Positions 14,625-15,671 of a stretch of DNA of 15,671 bases are shown in pieces (within the stretch, counting starts at the first letter, position 1; the number at the start of each line of letters is the position of its first letter). Made by a program: the position numbers and the translations under genes. Source of the DNA: CAYFKJ01 sp964528595 (GTDB lineage Bacteria; Pseudomonadota; Alphaproteobacteria; UBA2966); assembly GCA_964528595.1 (NCBI GenBank), contig CAZGTM010000076.1, positions 1 through 15,671 on the forward strand, in the 5' to 3' direction. The notes under the pieces were generated by a model, which worked only from the letters and a program-made list of their open reading frames with translations, was not told the origin of the DNA and searched no databases.

Positions 14625-15206
14625 TTACTCCTTCGCCTTGTCGTCGGCTTTTTTCTTCGCGGCCGGCTTTTTCGCGGGCGCTTTCTTTTTCGGTGCGGCT
14701 TTCTTTTCCGCGGGTTTCTTGGCCTCGGCCTTGGCTTCCTTCTTGGCAGCCGGCTTTTTAGCCGGCGCCTTCTTCTCGGCTTTGGCCTTGGGCTCCGCCT
14801 TGGCCTTCGGTTCGGCCTTGGCGTCGGCTTTGTCGTCAGCCTTGGCTTCCGCCTTCTTCGGGGCCGCTTTCTTGGCGGCGGCCTTCTTGGCGCCCGGCTG
14901 GTTGATATCGGTGATGCGCAGAACGGTCAGGTCCTGGCGGTGGCCCTTGGTGCGGCGGTAGCCCTGGCGGCGTTTCTTCTTGAACACCACGACCTTGTCG
15001 CCCCGGCCCTGCTCGACGACGGTCGCCGACACGCTGGCGCCCTCCACGGCGGGGGTGCCGACCGTGGTCTTGGCGCCGTCGCCGATCATCAGAACATCTT
15101 CAAGTTGGACGTCGGCGCCGGCGTCTCCTGCCAATTTCTCGACCAGGATGACGTCGTCCTTGGCAACCTTGTATTGCTTGCCGCCGGTCCGAATCACTGC
15201 GTACAT
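14625..15206 (-). CDS. rplU: 50S ribosomal protein bL21 with Lys/Ala-rich C-terminal extension
   Basis: This 193-residue protein contains a normal bL21 core in residues 1-103: MYAVIRTGGKQYKVAKDD, then GDKVVVFKKKRRQGYRRTKG (69-88), HRQDLTVLRITDI (89-101). It binds 23S rRNA. Residues 104-193 form a low-complexity tail of Lys, Ala, Pro and Glu resembling histone H1 or AlgP-type tails, with the 12-residue unit KKAPAKKPAAKK present twice (145-156 and 174-185). Standard bL21 is about 103 residues, so the tail almost doubles it. It is presumably disordered and solvent-exposed; RNA or DNA contact is inference from charge. ATG 15206 has GGAG seven bases upstream. It is the first gene after a strong promoter and a leader of about 165 nt, and co-translated with rpmA. 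Confidence 0.97.
   Translation of the reverse strand: MYAVIRTGGKQYKVAKDDVILVEKLAGDAGADVQLEDVLMIGDGAKTTVGTPAVEGASVSATVVEQGRGDKVVVFKKKRRQGYRRTKGHRQDLTVLRITDINQPGAKKAAAKKAAPKKAEAKADDKADAKAEPKAKAEPKAKAEKKAPAKKPAAKKEAKAEAKKPAEKKAAPKKKAPAKKPAAKKKADDKAKE
14628..14897 (-). repeat. Lys/Ala-rich repeat region of rplU
   Basis: This DNA encodes residues 104-193 of bL21 and is built from repeated AAG/GCC/GCG/CCG codons. It contains a 12-residue repeat (KKAPAKKPAAKK twice) and tandem AEPKAK units (131-142). The compositional repetition makes it prone to recombination or slippage, and length differences between related strains would be expected. Confidence 0.85.
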
Positions 15207-15372
15207 AACGTGTCTCCGCTCGCGCGCTTAACTGCGCGTCGGGGATCAAATATCCCCACCAAAAAATCTTACAGGTCTGAAAACCTCGTTTCCGGCCGGC
15301 TCAACGAGAGTGGTCGAACACGGGGCCGAAAACCCAACGCACCGGTCCCACACGAGGCGGGCCGGTGACGCA
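15207..15372 (-). promoter_or_regulatory. Structured 5' leader of rplU-rpmA
   Basis: The predicted transcript leader is about 165 nt and holds three simple hairpins. Hairpin A (15340-15345 with 15362-15367, plus CCC/GGG inside at 15347-15349 with 15359-15361) begins only about 5 nt from the predicted 5' end. Hairpin B (15241-15246 with 15252-15257, GGGGAT/ATCCCC) and hairpin C (15223-15227 with 15234-15238) stand directly before the Shine-Dalgarno (GGAG at 15217-15214). A leader regulated by a ribosomal protein is plausible but not established. No small coding frame is convincing here. Confidence 0.5.
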
Positions 15373-15378
15373 GGCGGG

Positions 15379-15406
15379 AATATAGCCGCCAAAGCCGTCC
15401 TGTCAA
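15379..15406 (-). promoter_or_regulatory. Sigma70-type promoter of rplU-rpmA
   Basis: On the minus strand a perfect TTGACA (15406-15401) is followed by a 16-bp spacer and TATATT (15384-15379), differing from TATAAT at one position. The bases after the -10 are GC-rich (CCCGCC), as in stringently controlled ribosomal promoters. Transcription should start near 15371-15372. No other good candidate lies between it and rplU. Confidence 0.83.
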
Positions 15407-15506
15407 CGTCTTTCGTGCCGCAAATGGCCGCGTTTTCGCCCCGCTGCTACATCTGGTTCCGCGGCCGCGGCAAGTCCACAGAATGAGCGCCGGGCCAACA
15501 TCACGG

Positions 15507-15535
15507 TTGGCATCGCGGGCCCAAGCATGTATTAA
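15507..15535 (+). promoter_or_regulatory. Promoter of the tRNA-Ser gene
   Basis: TTGGCA (15507-15512, five of six consensus bases) is followed by a 17-bp spacer and TATTAA (15530-15535, four of six). A GC-rich stretch ACGCCTC follows, typical of stable-RNA promoters. The predicted start at about 15542 leaves a leader of about 40 nt before the mature tRNA. It is divergent from the rplU promoter, with about 100 bp between their -35 elements; that interval holds only an isolated CCGCGGCCGCGG palindrome (15459-15470). Confidence 0.65.
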
Positions 15536-15542
15536 ACGCCTC

Positions 15543-15577
15543 GCGTTTTCGTTTCGGCCCGAATTAGCGGAAAACGC
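15543..15577 (+). other. Inverted repeat in the pre-tRNA leader
   Basis: GCGTTTTC (15543-15550) and GAAAACGC (15570-15577) are exact inverse complements separated by 19 bases. The first arm begins at the predicted transcription start and the second ends 5 bases before the mature tRNA 5' end. It could fold as a leader stem removed by RNase P, or be a protein-binding site. Confidence 0.5.
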
Positions 15578-15582
15578 CTTGC

Positions 15583-15671
15583 GGAGAGATGCCGGAGTGG
15601 TCGAACGGGGCGGTCTCGAAAACCGTTGTGCCTTATGGGTACCCAGGGTTCGAATCCCTGTCTCTCCGCCA
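15583..15671 (+). tRNA. tRNA-Ser (anticodon CGA, reads UCG)
   Basis: A complete class II tRNA is visible. The 7-bp acceptor stem GGAGAGA (15583-15589) pairs with TCTCTCC (15661-15667), followed by discriminator G and an encoded CCA at 15669-15671. The anticodon loop is CTCGAAA with anticodon CGA, closed by GCGGT/ACCGT. A long variable arm (GTGCC TTATG GGTAC) and the T-arm CAGGG-TTCGAAT-CCCTG follow. The long variable arm and the discriminator G identify a serine tRNA. The gene ends at the final base of the window. Confidence 0.97.

Noticed and set aside
14610..15368. + strand frame coding a Gly/Leu/Phe/Arg-rich, membrane-like sequence opposite rplU
   Set aside because: The hydrophobic-looking repeats are the reverse complement of Lys/Ala codons in the bL21 tail.
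15459..15470. 12-bp palindrome CCGCGGCCGCGG between the divergent promoters
   Set aside because: In GC-rich DNA such CG palindromes arise easily; it is not repeated nearby and does not overlap either promoter element.

Overview
The window is a stretch of ordinary chromosomal core genes. Dense GC-rich coding, family-level protein similarity and gene order (obgE-proB-proA-nadD-rsfS-rlmH-gpmI-envC-ctpA-deacetylase-like-rppH) point to an alphaproteobacterium, most likely Rhodospirillales-like. The genus cannot be fixed from the sequence alone. I see no insertion sequence, phage gene, CRISPR array or toxin-antitoxin pair.

Layout. (1) 1-1019, + strand: the 3' part of atpD, then atpC, closed by a strong intrinsic terminator. 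(2) 1083-2306, + strand: a stand-alone APC-family amino-acid permease that converges on the long minus-strand cluster with only 4 bp between stop codons. (3) 2311-14267, - strand, read right to left: obgE, proB, proA, nadD, rsfS, rlmH, gpmI, an envC-type gene, a ctpA-type protease, a divergent polysaccharide deacetylase with a poly-aspartate N-terminus, rppH and a Sel1-repeat lipoprotein-free secreted protein. Several junctions overlap (ATGA, GTGA, TAATG), which suggests translational coupling. (4) 14361-15206, - strand: rpmA and rplU behind a near-consensus sigma70-type promoter and a structured leader of about 165 nt. A terminator-like hairpin separates them from obgE. (5) 15507-15671, + strand: promoter, leader hairpin and a complete tRNA-Ser(CGA) with encoded CCA, ending at the last base of the window.

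How the genes fit together. The right half concerns the large ribosomal subunit and growth: bL21, bL27, the GTPase ObgE, the silencing factor RsfS and the 23S rRNA methyltransferase RlmH, mixed with proline (ProB, ProA) and NAD (NadD) synthesis. The middle moves to glycolysis (GpmI) and cell-envelope remodelling (EnvC-like activator, CtpA-like periplasmic protease, deacetylase-like membrane protein), then to mRNA 5'-end turnover (RppH). The gpmI-envC-deacetylase neighbourhood resembles the E. coli gpmM-envC-yibQ cluster.

No wholly new multi-gene system is evident. The most unusual items are two low-complexity charged extensions on otherwise conserved proteins (poly-Asp/DYGG on the deacetylase-like protein, Lys/Ala-rich on bL21), the structured rplU leader, and RNA hairpins at two intercistronic junctions (rpmA/obgE and ctpA/deacetylase).
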